Shown here in pieces: positions 9,131 to 18,576 of a stretch of 64,000 nucleotides of DNA; position 1 is the first letter of the stretch, and each line of letters begins with the position of its first letter. The position numbers and the translations under genes are program-made. Source of the DNA: Olleya namhaensis (GTDB lineage Bacteria; Bacteroidota; Bacteroidia; Flavobacteriales; Flavobacteriaceae); NCBI RefSeq assembly GCF_900114005.1, contig NZ_FORM01000002.1, forward strand, positions 372,001-436,000. Reading direction: 5' to 3'. A model generated the notes under the pieces. That model saw only the letters and a program-made list of their open reading frames with translations, searched no databases and had not been told where the DNA came from.

Positions 9131-9147
9131 TTTCGCTTACGCGGAAA
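9131..9147 (-). repeat. Mini-hairpin repeat copy 1 (GTAA loop)
   Basis: TTTCCGCGTAAGCGAAA read on the minus strand: arms CGC/GCG close a GTAA loop, with TTTC and GAAA flanks. It sits between the arsS stop and the next ATG. Confidence 0.7.
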
Positions 9148-9154
9148 TTAAAAA

Positions 9155-9841
9155 ATGACAAAAAAAACTGCCATATTAATTTTTTCAAATTCTGCTAAAG
9201 AGGATGCTAAGCGCAAATCTTTTGCAGATAGTCAGTTGTTTGAAACATTGACTAATGAAACCATTAATAAGGTAAAAAAAACGGGATTACCCTATTTTCA
9301 TTTTACTGAAACGCAGCAAGAAGGAACGTCTTTTGGTGCACGTTTTAGTCATGCAATACAAACCGTTTTTGACAAAGGTTTTACAAATATAATTTCGATA
9401 GGAAATGACACGCCTCATTTAAAAACCAAGCATTTAAATGATGCGAACCAAAAACTAAATAACAATCAGTTAGTCTTTGGGCCTTCTAAGGATGGTGGTT
9501 TTTATTTAATGGGACTTAATAAAGCGTTATTTAATACTAAACGTTTTAGTCAACTTCCTTGGCAAACCTCAGCGTTAAAAACAACCACTTTACAGTTACT
9601 ATCTGTAAATCATATTAACTTCAGTTTACTAGAAACTTTGGTTGATATTGATTCGGCTTCAGATATATCCTCAATATTAAATAGCTATAAAACTATTTCA
9701 AAAGCAGTAAAAACAGTATTACTCCAGCTTTGTATTTCCGCGAAAGCGATACTTTTATACACTGCTATAGTTATAAATTTTACTATAAATCATACCCTTT
9801 TTAATAAAGGTTCTCCGCAATTAGTTTCAATTAAAAACTAA
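9155..9841 (+). CDS. DUF2064/TIGR04282 arsenosugar-type glycosyltransferase (paralogue 1)
   Basis: Nucleotide-sugar-transferase-like protein of the DUF2064 (TIGR04282) family, which co-occurs with arsS and is thought to decorate the arsenic-bearing ribose. Core motifs are SIGNDTPHL (metal-binding Asp as in GsDsP) and FGPSKDGGFYLMGL. The N-terminus (TAILIFSNSAKEDAKRKS) lacks the KtRL motif that is clear in the second paralogue at 17238, so donor binding may differ. At 228 residues it is about 30 longer than paralogue 2. The extra C-terminal tail is hydrophobic and contains an in-frame copy of the mini-hairpin repeat, translated as ISAKAI. Confidence 0.8.
   Translation: MTKKTAILIFSNSAKEDAKRKSFADSQLFETLTNETINKVKKTGLPYFHFTETQQEGTSFGARFSHAIQTVFDKGFTNIISIGNDTPHLKTKHLNDANQKLNNNQLVFGPSKDGGFYLMGLNKALFNTKRFSQLPWQTSALKTTTLQLLSVNHINFSLLETLVDIDSASDISSILNSYKTISKAVKTVLLQLCISAKAILLYTAIVINFTINHTLFNKGSPQLVSIKN
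9735..9749 (+). repeat. Mini-hairpin repeat copy 2 (GAAA loop), inside a CDS
   Basis: TTTCCGCGAAAGCGA within the 3' end of the DUF2064 gene. It is read in frame as part of the non-conserved C-terminal extension, suggesting insertion into coding sequence. Confidence 0.7.
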
Positions 9842-9882
9842 AGACTTTTAAGTCATTTTATTACTGAAACTAATCTTTTTAA

Positions 9883-12800
9883 ATGAAACACATTTACTTA
9901 TGTGCTTTGCTTCTTGTATCTACATTTAGCATCGCGCAAACTACAATTACAGGTACCGTTACAAGTGCTGAAGATGGTCAAACATTACCATACGTTAACA
10001 TTGTGACTAGCAACAACAGCGGAACAATTACGGATAACGATGGACAATATTCTATTACTATTTTAGATAATACGGAGACGTTATCGTTTTCGTTTATTGG
10101 GTATAAAACACAACAAATAGCCATCACTAATCAAACCACTATAAACGTTGCTTTAATGGAAGATGCTTCAAGTTTAGACGAAGTGGTTATCACAGCCTTA
10201 GGGTTAGAACGCGACACAAAAGAGCTAGGTTATGTGGTACAGTCTTTATCTTCAAAAGGACTTACAGAAGTTAAAGCGGTTAATTTTTTAGACAATTTAG
10301 CAGGGAAATTAGCAGGTGTGACGATCTCTCAAGGCGCAACAGGTGTTGGATCGTCTTCAAAAATCACGATTCGTGGTGAAGCCTCTTTCTCTAACAACAA
10401 TCCTCTATTTGTTGTCGACGGTGTCCCTATCAATAACAATACTGTTTTTAACTTTACAAACGAAGCTGCTGCAGGTTTTCAGGAAATAGATTTCGGAAAT
10501 GGCGCAATGGATGTTAATGCGGATGATATTGAAGAAGTTTCGGTTTTAAAAGGACCAAGTGCAGCTGCTTTATATGGTACGCGCGCATCAAACGGCGTTA
10601 TTGTAATAAAAACTAAAGATGGTAAAAAGTCAAAAGGTTTAGGGATTAGTATTAACACCTCTGTATTTGTGGATTCTGCTTTTAGATTACCAGAATTTCA
10701 AAATAGTTACGGACAAGGTAATTCTGGACAATTTGAATATGTAGATGGTCTTGGTGGTGGTATTAACGACAATATTACCTATTCTTGGGGACCGCAATTG
10801 GATGCAGGTAATTTTGCATCGCAATTTGATAGTCCTGTCGTGTTGTCAAACGGAACGATTATACGTGGTGGCGATACTGCTTTATATAATGGCGACGCTA
10901 TTACACCAACACTCTTAAAATCCAATCCTGACAACTTAAAAGACTTTTATCAAACTGGCGTCACAACAATTAATAATATTGCGATCTCTAATGGGTTTGA
11001 CACAGGAGATTATCGTTTGTCTTTTACAGACTTGAGAAGTGAATCTATTATCCCTGGTGTCAATTTAGACAGGCAAACCGTTGCTGCAAAACTAAATTTT
11101 GAACCTACGGATAAAACCACGATTTCAACCTCTATTTCTTACACTAACTCAACTAGTGATAATAGACCGTCTAATGGTTATGGAAGTGAAAACGCAAATT
11201 ATAGTTTGGTCGCTTGGGGACCACGAAGTCTAGATATTAATAGCTTAAAAAATTATTGGCAACCTGGTTTAGAAGGCGTGCAACAATACAGTTTTAACTA
11301 CACGTTTTTTGACAATCCTTATTTTATTTTATACGAAAACACCAACAGTTTTAATCGCGATCGTGTGTTTGGTAATGTGGCTTTTAAGCATCAATTTACC
11401 GATGCCTTTAGTTTACAATTCCGAACAGGAATGGACTACTCTTCAGAAAAAAGAGAATTAAAACGCAGTTATTCTAGCAACCGATTTAAAAATGGTGCTT
11501 ACGCAGAACACGATGTGTTTTTCAGAGAAATTAACACTGACTTTTTATTAAATTACAATAAGACCTTTGGCGATTTTAAAGTAGATGTATCCGCTGGAGG
11601 AAATCGTTTAGACCAGAAGGCATCCACAAAACAAGCGCAAACCGTTAATTTAGCACAACCTGGTATTTTTAGTTTAAATAATGCAGCATCTCCTATTGAA
11701 GTATTTCAGTTTGACTCTAAAAAACGTATTAATTCTTTTTACGGTATTGCCAAATTGGGTTACAAAGACTTTCTATATTTAGATATTACAGGACGTAATG
11801 ATTGGTCTAGTGCTTTAGCAACCCCTTTTTCTGTAGATGGGACTTCATTTTTCTATCCTTCGGCTTCAGCTAGCTTTATTTTATCTAATGTTACCACACT
11901 TCCAAAAGCGGTATCATTTGCTAAACTAAGAGCTAGTGTAGCGCAAGTAGGAAACGATACTAATGCGTATCAAACCTCGGGCGCTTTTATCTCCCAAACA
12001 CCTTATAACGGTCAACCAACTTTTAGCAATCAGGACTTTATTCCTAACGCTAATTTAAAACCAGAAAGCACCACTAATTACGAGTTTGGTGCAGATTTAC
12101 GTTTTCTAAATGACCGTATCCGTTTTGACTTTACCTATTACAATGCGATTACCAAAGACCAGATCATATCATTACCTATTCCTATATCCTCAGGTTATGA
12201 GCAACAAGTCGTTAACGGTGGTAAAGTAAAATCGACTGGTATCGAAATTATTGCCGGTATCACACCTGTAAAAACCAATAACTTCAAGTGGAACACGACG
12301 TTTAACTTCGCTAAAAACAAAGCAACTATTGAAGAGTTACCGCAAGCTGATGGTCGTTTAACATTGGCTTATAGCCGAATTTACGATAGTGCCAATCAAA
12401 CCGTTTGGTTTCAAGTTGAAGAAGGTGGGCAAATTGGAGACTTTTATGGTACAGGGTATCTTAAAAACGAAGACGGACAATTTATAATAGATAGCGACGG
12501 ACGCTATATAGCAGACAATACACTTAAAAAACTAGGGAATTACAATCCAGATTTTACATTAGGTTGGAATAACGATTTTAGTTATAAAAATTGGACTGCA
12601 AGCTTTTTGTTTGATTGGAGACAAGGTGGAGAAATTGTATCAAGAACCAGTGCTTTAGGTAATGTTGGAGGTCAATTAGCAGAAACCGAGTACAGACCTG
12701 AAGATGGTATTGTTGCAGAAGGTGTAACTGCTTCCGGACAACCTAACACCGTAGCGGTATCTGCCGAAAGCTATTACAGACAATTTTACGACAGAAACCA

Positions 12801-13074
12801 TGAAGAGAATAATGTCTATGATGCGTCTTACTTAAAGTTGAGACAATTTTCTATTGGTTACAATTTTAAACTAAAAGAAGGCTTTTTAGGCTTAGAAGAA
12901 GGTGGCGATATTGCCATATCCTTAATTGGTCGCAACTTGTTTGTTATTACAGAAAACCCACATTTTGATCCAGAGCAATTAGCGGTTCAAGGTGATGGTT
13001 TTGTAAGTGGTGTGGAAGACATGAGTTATGCCTCATCACGTAGTTTTGGATTAAAAGCAAGTTTAAATTTTTAA
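9883..13074 (+). CDS. SusC/RagA-type TonB-dependent outer-membrane receptor
   Basis: 1063-residue TonB-dependent transporter. Order of parts: signal peptide (MKHIYLCALLLVSTFSIAQ), carboxypeptidase-D-like domain (TTITGTVTSAEDGQTLPYVNI), a plug with the SusC hallmark GPSAAALYGTRASNGVIVI, then a long 22-strand-type beta-barrel ending in a terminal Phe (GLKASLNF). The partner SusD gene follows 10 bp downstream, so they form one import complex for a bulky ligand across the outer membrane. The pair lies inside the arsenosugar locus, between the DUF2064 gene and a sodium symporter. The cargo could be a sugar, nucleoside or organoarsenical; sequence alone does not tell. Confidence 0.93.
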   Translation: MKHIYLCALLLVSTFSIAQTTITGTVTSAEDGQTLPYVNIVTSNNSGTITDNDGQYSITILDNTETLSFSFIGYKTQQIAITNQTTINVALMEDASSLDEVVITALGLERDTKELGYVVQSLSSKGLTEVKAVNFLDNLAGKLAGVTISQGATGVGSSSKITIRGEASFSNNNPLFVVDGVPINNNTVFNFTNEAAAGFQEIDFGNGAMDVNADDIEEVSVLKGPSAAALYGTRASNGVIVIKTKDGKKSKGLGISINTSVFVDSAFRLPEFQNSYGQGNSGQFEYVDGLGGGINDNITYSWGPQLDAGNFASQFDSPVVLSNGTIIRGGDTALYNGDAITPTLLKSNPDNLKDFYQTGVTTINNIAISNGFDTGDYRLSFTDLRSESIIPGVNLDRQTVAAKLNFEPTDKTTISTSISYTNSTSDNRPSNGYGSENANYSLVAWGPRSLDINSLKNYWQPGLEGVQQYSFNYTFFDNPYFILYENTNSFNRDRVFGNVAFKHQFTDAFSLQFRTGMDYSSEKRELKRSYSSNRFKNGAYAEHDVFFREINTDFLLNYNKTFGDFKVDVSAGGNRLDQKASTKQAQTVNLAQPGIFSLNNAASPIEVFQFDSKKRINSFYGIAKLGYKDFLYLDITGRNDWSSALATPFSVDGTSFFYPSASASFILSNVTTLPKAVSFAKLRASVAQVGNDTNAYQTSGAFISQTPYNGQPTFSNQDFIPNANLKPESTTNYEFGADLRFLNDRIRFDFTYYNAITKDQIISLPIPISSGYEQQVVNGGKVKSTGIEIIAGITPVKTNNFKWNTTFNFAKNKATIEELPQADGRLTLAYSRIYDSANQTVWFQVEEGGQIGDFYGTGYLKNEDGQFIIDSDGRYIADNTLKKLGNYNPDFTLGWNNDFSYKNWTASFLFDWRQGGEIVSRTSALGNVGGQLAETEYRPEDGIVAEGVTASGQPNTVAVSAESYYRQFYDRNHEENNVYDASYLKLRQFSIGYNFKLKEGFLGLEEGGDIAISLIGRNLFVITENPHFDPEQLAVQGDGFVSGVEDMSYASSRSFGLKASLNF

Positions 13075-13084
13075 GAGCAACACC

Positions 13085-14530
13085 ATGAAAAACACATTAT
13101 ATATATTAAGTTTTTTCGCGCTTGTTTTAACTACAAGTTGCACCAAGGACTTTGAAGACATTAATACTAATCCTAACGCTCCAAACACTGTACAACCAAG
13201 TTTGTTGTTACGTCAAGTTATTTACGATTTTGGAGAACAAATGAGTTACGAAGGTTTTGTTGCAGGTGATTTATTATCGCAACACAGAACCGCTTTAGAC
13301 TTTAACCTTTTTGACAGACATGATTTAAAATCGCCACAATTAGGAGGAAATCCTTGGCCTATTTTTTACACCAACTTACGTGATAACGAAATCATACTAA
13401 CGCAATCCAGAACAACAGCTACTTTTCAAGTATATGAAGGTCCAGCCTTAATTCTGAAAGCGTATATGGCAGCAGGATTAACAGATCTATTTGGAGATGT
13501 GCCCTACTTTGAAGCTTTTAATGGTGTTAACGGAACCGTTACACCAACTTATAACACGCAGCAATCTATTTATTTAGATGAGAACGGAATCCTTGATAAC
13601 TTAGACAAAGGGATTACAGCCATCCAAAATTACAGCTTAGCCATTCCTTTAGAAGGTGACATTCTATTTGATGGAAATTTGCAAGCTTGGATAACTTTTG
13701 CTAATAGTTTAAAGTTGAAATATTTAATGAGACTATCGGATAAAATCGATGTTTCGGAAGACTTACAAGCCTTATACAACTCAGGCGATTTTATTTCAGC
13801 TACAGCTGAAAACGCAGTATTTAACTTTACTAATACTGATCCAAACAGCTTTAGACTAGCACAATTGCGTGTTGGAGATTTCAATAATTTTGTACTATCC
13901 GAAACTATGGAGGAGCTATTAACGAACTTAAACGATAACAGAATAGGCACTTTTTTCAGACCTTTTGAAAACGCCACAACTAATGAGTATAACGGCTTAC
14001 TAAATGGTATAGATGCCTCATCAACATCTATTGCTTTAGCAGAATACTCTTTAGCAGGCACTGCTTTTAGAGAAGACACCTCGGTTTTAGATGCTAATTT
14101 CATGACCTCTTGGGAGGTTTACTTTACACTAGCCGAAGCTGCCGAAAAAGGGTTAATTACAGCAAATGCACAAGCGTTATACAACACAGGAGTAACGCAA
14201 GCTTTTGAATATTGGCAGACTGATTTACCAGCAACTTACTTAACAGATAACGCAGCTTATGATGCTGTTGGCACAACACCGTTACAACAAATAATGACTC
14301 AAAAGTGGATTGCTAATATTATTAATGGTTATGAAGGTTGGGTAGACTACAGACGTACAGGTTACCCTGAATTTAACACCGTGTCTGCAAGTTTAAATAA
14401 TGGTTTAATTCCGGTTAGAATGCCTTATCCTGCAGAAGAAGATGCTTTAAATGCTGAGAATTATAATCAAGCTGCAAATGCAACAAATGGTAACGATATA
14501 AACTTCCCAGTTTGGTGGGACGAAAACTAA
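13085..14530 (+). CDS. SusD/RagB family outer-membrane lipoprotein
   Basis: 481-residue surface lipoprotein that acts as the lid and ligand binder of the SusC channel. The lipobox is at the end of the signal peptide (VLTTSCTKDF), followed by the NTNPNAP stretch typical of the SusD-like_2 subgroup. Helical TPR-like segments carry the family's usual LKLKYLMRLSD pattern around residue 210. C-terminal motifs (QKWIANIINGYEGWVDYRRTG and IPVRMPYP) are strongly conserved in this family. It is transcribed with the SusC gene and is 3 bp from the next gene. The ligand is not predictable from sequence. Confidence 0.9.
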   Translation: MKNTLYILSFFALVLTTSCTKDFEDINTNPNAPNTVQPSLLLRQVIYDFGEQMSYEGFVAGDLLSQHRTALDFNLFDRHDLKSPQLGGNPWPIFYTNLRDNEIILTQSRTTATFQVYEGPALILKAYMAAGLTDLFGDVPYFEAFNGVNGTVTPTYNTQQSIYLDENGILDNLDKGITAIQNYSLAIPLEGDILFDGNLQAWITFANSLKLKYLMRLSDKIDVSEDLQALYNSGDFISATAENAVFNFTNTDPNSFRLAQLRVGDFNNFVLSETMEELLTNLNDNRIGTFFRPFENATTNEYNGLLNGIDASSTSIALAEYSLAGTAFREDTSVLDANFMTSWEVYFTLAEAAEKGLITANAQALYNTGVTQAFEYWQTDLPATYLTDNAAYDAVGTTPLQQIMTQKWIANIINGYEGWVDYRRTGYPEFNTVSASLNNGLIPVRMPYPAEEDALNAENYNQAANATNGNDINFPVWWDEN

Positions 14531-14533
14531 CAG

Positions 14534-15868
14534 ATGAGTACAGAAATTTGGCAATGGATTTTGGTAGTAGGATCAAGTTTACTCTTGTTTTTACTGTCCC
14601 CTTACGCTAAAACTACCGAGTCGTTTTTTAAAGCTAATCACAATAAAAAATCACCTAACGTTTTAGTCCTAACAGGAAGCCTTATTATTTCTTGGATTTT
14701 TGCCAAAAGCATTACCAATGCGGCTAATTTAGGTTTAGACTTTGGTATTGTTGGTGGAGTCGCTTATGCGGGATATTATTTAAGTTTTGCAGTTGCAGGA
14801 TTACTAATATATCAATTACGCACCAAAGGTGGCTACACTAGCATCCATCAGTTTTTAACAAGTAAATTTGGTAAAAAAGCAGTCGCTGTTTTTACTATTT
14901 TGATTATTATTAGATTGTTTAATGAGGTCTGGAGTAACACCATGGTTATTGGCTCTTACTTTGGAGAAACAGGAAGTGCTAGCTACTACACAGCCATAAT
15001 TGTATTTACATTACTAACGCTAAGCTATGCTATCAAAGGTGGTCTGAGTAGTTCTATTTTTACGGACGTGATCCAGATGGTCTTGTTTTCTGTACTGCTA
15101 ATCATTATTTTATATACTATTTTTTCTGTGGAAAATTTTACAGCAAAAGACATTGCAACGTCAGGAACTTGGAGTTTTGAACTGGGTTTAAATCTGTTTT
15201 TTGCAGCTATAATCCAATCGTTTAGTTACCCTTTTCACGATCCCGTTTTAACCGACAGAGCCTTTATAAGTTCTCCTAAAGTGACTAGAAAAAGCTTTTT
15301 ATGGGCTAGTTTATTAGGCGCCATTTGTATTGTGTTATTCAGTATTATTGGTGTTTACGCACAAACACAAGGTTTTAAAGGACAAGCAGCAGTTGAGGTT
15401 GGAAAAGCATTTGGTGTGGTGGTATTGTTAGTCATTAATTTTATAATGATTACCTCTGCAGCATCAACCTTAGATTCTACTTTTTCTTCATTTTCAAAAT
15501 TATTAGCTGTGGATTTAGGCTTAGGCAAAAGCCTTTCTTTTGGAAGATTAGCGATGGTTGCAATTGCCTTATTAGGGACCATTCCAATCTTTTTTAATGC
15601 CGAAATCCTATCAGCAACCACCATTTCCGGAACTATGGTCATTGGTTTAACACCAATCTTTTTATTCTGGAATTATAAAGTACCCAAAATAAGTTTTTAT
15701 TTAAGTGTGGGTTGTGGCTTACTTTTTGGATTTTTATTAATATTTAAAGCTTTTCCTGAGGCATTAATTTTTACTAAAGGGCGTTATGCCGATTTACTTT
15801 GGGTAAATGTTTGGGGGATTTTTAGTTGTAACATTTTATATTTCGTTCCTAGATGGATAAAACAATAA
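14534..15868 (+). CDS. Sodium:solute symporter (SSS family)
   Basis: Inner-membrane Na+-coupled symporter, 444 residues with about 12-13 spans. LeuT-fold SSS features are seen: the first helix with ISWIFAKSITNAANLG, the GGLSSSIFTDVIQ segment (Asp and Gln near the sodium site), and ITSAASTLDSTFSSFSKL in helix 8, whose Ser-Thr-rich stretch binds Na+ in the family. It lies 3 bp after susD and overlaps the next gene by 16 bp. It therefore probably carries across the inner membrane what SusC/SusD brings into the periplasm. The substrate is unknown; sugar, nucleoside or carboxylate are all within the family range. Confidence 0.87.
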   Translation: MSTEIWQWILVVGSSLLLFLLSPYAKTTESFFKANHNKKSPNVLVLTGSLIISWIFAKSITNAANLGLDFGIVGGVAYAGYYLSFAVAGLLIYQLRTKGGYTSIHQFLTSKFGKKAVAVFTILIIIRLFNEVWSNTMVIGSYFGETGSASYYTAIIVFTLLTLSYAIKGGLSSSIFTDVIQMVLFSVLLIIILYTIFSVENFTAKDIATSGTWSFELGLNLFFAAIIQSFSYPFHDPVLTDRAFISSPKVTRKSFLWASLLGAICIVLFSIIGVYAQTQGFKGQAAVEVGKAFGVVVLLVINFIMITSAASTLDSTFSSFSKLLAVDLGLGKSLSFGRLAMVAIALLGTIPIFFNAEILSATTISGTMVIGLTPIFLFWNYKVPKISFYLSVGCGLLFGFLLIFKAFPEALIFTKGRYADLLWVNVWGIFSCNILYFVPRWIKQ

Positions 15869-16680
15869 AACATATTGGCACATTATCTGGTAAAGTGCTT
15901 CTTTTTGGAGGCGTTTACAGTAATTTACAAGCTTTAGAAGCGCTTAAAGCTGTTGCCGAAAAAGAAGAGATCAAACCAGAAAACTGCATTTGTACTGGAG
16001 ATATTGTTGGCTATTGCGCACAACCAGAAGAAACAGTCCAGCTGTTTAAATTATGGAAAGCCAATAGTGTTTTAGGTAATGTAGAAATACAACTTATTGA
16101 AGGCGAAGAAGATTGTGGTTGCGACTTTACTGAAGGGTCACGTTGTGATGGGTTTTCAAAACTATGGTATCCATTTGCCCAAAGTCAGCTGAGTAAAAAC
16201 TCCATTGAACATCTTAAAACGATTCCTGATCATATAACATTTAACTATGCCAACAAAAAAGTAGCGGTTGTACATGGTGATTACTTTAATGTATCAGAAT
16301 TTGTGTTTAAATCTACAGACTGGTCTGTTAAATCAAAAACATTAGAAGCCACCAATAGCGATGTTATTATTGCTGGACATTGCGGTCTGCCTTTTAGCCA
16401 TGAGCAAGACCAAAAATTATGGTTAAATCCAGGCGTTATTGGTATGCCTGCTAATGATGGCACTCCGCAAGTATGGTATGCTATTTTAGAAAATGTTAAT
16501 GGCGAAATGAAATTTACACACCATAACCTCGACTATAATTATAAATTGACCAATAGTTTAATGAAAAATGGATTGTTGCCAGAAGAATATGCAAGAACCA
16601 TTATTACGGGAATTTGGGATAACACAGAAATATTACCAGCAATAGAAAGTGGTTTACAAGGTTTCGGAATTAATTTATAA
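15853..16680 (+). CDS. Metallophosphoesterase-fold protein with degenerate active site
   Basis: 275-residue protein with the calcineurin-like fold of the YfcE/MJ0936 kind. Motif I, usually GDxHGN, is GGVYSN at residues 19-24, so the first metal-binding Asp and His are missing. Motif II is intact (CTGDIVG, Asp50). Motif III is LGNVE rather than GNHD/E, while VVHGD is retained and the final GHTH is GHCGLPF. A cysteine-rich patch (EDCGCDFTEGSRCDG) is inserted after motif III. It overlaps the symporter by 16 bp, so it is in the same operon. It may be an enzyme with altered metal use or a binding protein; hydrolysis should not be assumed. Confidence 0.7.
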   Translation: MDKTIKHIGTLSGKVLLFGGVYSNLQALEALKAVAEKEEIKPENCICTGDIVGYCAQPEETVQLFKLWKANSVLGNVEIQLIEGEEDCGCDFTEGSRCDGFSKLWYPFAQSQLSKNSIEHLKTIPDHITFNYANKKVAVVHGDYFNVSEFVFKSTDWSVKSKTLEATNSDVIIAGHCGLPFSHEQDQKLWLNPGVIGMPANDGTPQVWYAILENVNGEMKFTHHNLDYNYKLTNSLMKNGLLPEEYARTIITGIWDNTEILPAIESGLQGFGINL

Positions 16681-16684
16681 CCCT

Positions 16685-17227
16685 ATGAAAACAGTATTAT
16701 TTTTATTTATAAGTCTTTTTGCTGCACAAAGTATAGCACAAGACACGTTGGATGAGTTATTAAAAAAACACAATAAAAACAGCGTCCCTTACATTACTGT
16801 GCAAGAATTAGCAATGCCAATAACTGACGCTGTTATACTAGATGCACGAGAGCCTAAAGAGTTTGAAGTGAGTCATATTAAAAATGCAATATTAGTTGGT
16901 TATGACTTTTTTGACATTAAAACAGTCACAGAAAAACATACTAACAAAGATCAAAAAATAGTAGTTTATTGCTCACTTGGAATACGATCAGAAACAATTG
17001 CAAAAAAACTAAAAGACGAAGGCTACACAAATGTACTTAATCTTTATGGCGGTATTTTCGAATGGAAAAACAACGATTTTATTGTAGTAGATTCGGAAGA
17101 AAAAGAAACCAATAAAGTCCATACTTTTAATGAAGCATGGAGCAAATGGCTTAAAAAAGGAGATAAAATTTATGAAGAAGAGCCAAAAACTGAGAAGAAA
17201 AAGACACGAAAGAAATCTAAAAAATAA
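16685..17227 (+). CDS. Periplasmic rhodanese-like domain protein
   Basis: Exported single-domain rhodanese of about 180 residues. The ATG at 16685 is chosen because it opens a clean signal peptide (MKTVLFLFISLFAAQSIAQ) just after the previous stop; an upstream in-frame start at 16649 would lie inside the preceding gene. The active-site loop is VVYCSLGIRSE, with Cys as the sulfur-accepting residue, and DAREPKEFEVSHIKNA is the usual CH2A-type motif. The C-terminus is a lysine-rich tail. It sits among arsenosugar genes, where a sulfur-transfer or arsenic-thiol role is conceivable but unproven. Confidence 0.85.
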   Translation: MKTVLFLFISLFAAQSIAQDTLDELLKKHNKNSVPYITVQELAMPITDAVILDAREPKEFEVSHIKNAILVGYDFFDIKTVTEKHTNKDQKIVVYCSLGIRSETIAKKLKDEGYTNVLNLYGGIFEWKNNDFIVVDSEEKETNKVHTFNEAWSKWLKKGDKIYEEEPKTEKKKTRKKSKK

Positions 17228-17237
17228 TTAAGCTAGA

Positions 17238-17837
17238 ATGCACAAAAATCTCATCATTACATTTACAAGAAATCCAGAGTTAGGCAAGGTTAAATCGCGC
17301 TTAGCAAAAGGTATTGGTGAAACTTCTGCTTTAGAAATTTACAAGTTTTTATTAGAATACACTAAAAATGTGCTTTCTAAATTAGATTGTGATAGAGCGG
17401 TTTATTATTCTGTAAAAATACGAGAAAATGATATTTGGGATTCAGAAGTATTCTCTAAACACCAACAATTTGGGGACGATTTAGGTGCACGCATGCAAAA
17501 TGCTTTCGACAATGGATTTAAAAAAGGTTACGAGAAAATAATAATTGTTGGTAGCGATTTATACGATTTAAATACCGAAATAATAAATCAAGCTTTTAAG
17601 AAATTAGACACAAATGATAATGTTATTGGTCCTGCTGAAGATGGTGGTTATTATCTTTTAGGCATGAAAACTCTTAACACATCTGTTTTTGATATTGAAA
17701 ATTGGGGAACAGAAACTGTTTACAAACAAACCGTTTCAAAATTAACTTCTAGTTTGTATGTTTTAGAGACTTTAAACGACATAGATTATGTCGAAGACTT
17801 AAAGCCTTACGATATTTTTAAAAAATATTTAAAATAA
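17238..17837 (+). CDS. DUF2064/TIGR04282 arsenosugar-type glycosyltransferase (paralogue 2)
   Basis: 199-residue DUF2064 protein with the complete set of family motifs: FTRNPELGKVKSRLAKGIG at the nucleotide-binding N-terminus, VGSDLYDLN for metal binding, and GPAEDGGYYLLGM. It ends with the conserved TLNDIDYVEDL segment. It is the better-preserved of two paralogues in this locus (the other begins at 9155). Two copies may act on different acceptors or form a heteromer. It lies 10 bp after the rhodanese gene and 12 bp before the DM13 protein, consistent with one long operon. Confidence 0.85.
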   Translation: MHKNLIITFTRNPELGKVKSRLAKGIGETSALEIYKFLLEYTKNVLSKLDCDRAVYYSVKIRENDIWDSEVFSKHQQFGDDLGARMQNAFDNGFKKGYEKIIIVGSDLYDLNTEIINQAFKKLDTNDNVIGPAEDGGYYLLGMKTLNTSVFDIENWGTETVYKQTVSKLTSSLYVLETLNDIDYVEDLKPYDIFKKYLK

Positions 17838-17849
17838 AACAAAACTACT

Positions 17850-18572
17850 ATGAGAACAAAACTACTTTATTTAGCTGCATTTTTTGCGGCTTTTTTTCAA
17901 TTAGCAAATGCGCAATGTTCAAGAAGTGGGACATTTATACAAAGTGATCCAGCTTATAGTATTAGTGGAACTGGAAATATTACTTTCGAAACGAATGGAA
18001 CTAAAAATGTGATTTTTGAATCTGATTTCGCAACTGTTCAAGGAGCCGATTTAAGAGTTTATTTATCTAAATTCGATAACATAGAAGCAACTGGTTCTGA
18101 TGCTCTAGAAGTAAGCACACAACCATTAATGAACGATGGTGGTGGAACTGGAGGACCAGGAGTATCTCCAATAACAGGAATGATGACTTTTTCAATTCCT
18201 TCTACTGTAACTTTAGATGAATACGATTATATTGTTATACAATGTATAACAATAAATGAACGTTGGGGACATGTAAGTTTAAATACGCCTTCAGGAACAG
18301 ATTGCACTACATTAAGCGTTGATGAAAACGAGCTATTAAACAACGTCTCTTTTTACCCAAACCCAACAAATAATCAAATTGAGATTTCGAACCCTAAGCA
18401 ATTAAATTTAGAAATCAATTTATATAATGTATTTGGTAAAAAAGTATTAGAAGATAATACTGTATCCTTAAGAAATCAAACTATAAATTTATCTTCATTA
18501 AATTCTGGCGTATATTTGGTAGAAATTAAAGCTGAAGGTAAAAGCATTACAAAGAAGCTTATTAAGCAATAA
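17850..18572 (+). CDS. Secreted DM13-like protein with type IX secretion C-terminal signal
   Basis: 240-residue secreted protein. After a signal peptide ending in NAQC comes a beta-rich domain of about 110 residues with LRVYLSKFDN and DYDYIVIQC patterns like DM13 domains, which are proposed redox modules. The last 75 residues form a type A T9SS sorting signal: NVSFYPNPTNNQIEI, then LYNVFGKKVLE, then LNSGVYLVEI and a terminal KKLIKQ. The protein should therefore be carried across the outer membrane by the type IX system. DM13 assignment is by pattern and less certain than the sorting domain. Confidence 0.8.
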   Translation: MRTKLLYLAAFFAAFFQLANAQCSRSGTFIQSDPAYSISGTGNITFETNGTKNVIFESDFATVQGADLRVYLSKFDNIEATGSDALEVSTQPLMNDGGGTGGPGVSPITGMMTFSIPSTVTLDEYDYIVIQCITINERWGHVSLNTPSGTDCTTLSVDENELLNNVSFYPNPTNNQIEISNPKQLNLEINLYNVFGKKVLEDNTVSLRNQTINLSSLNSGVYLVEIKAEGKSITKKLIKQ

Positions 18573-18576
18573 ATTA

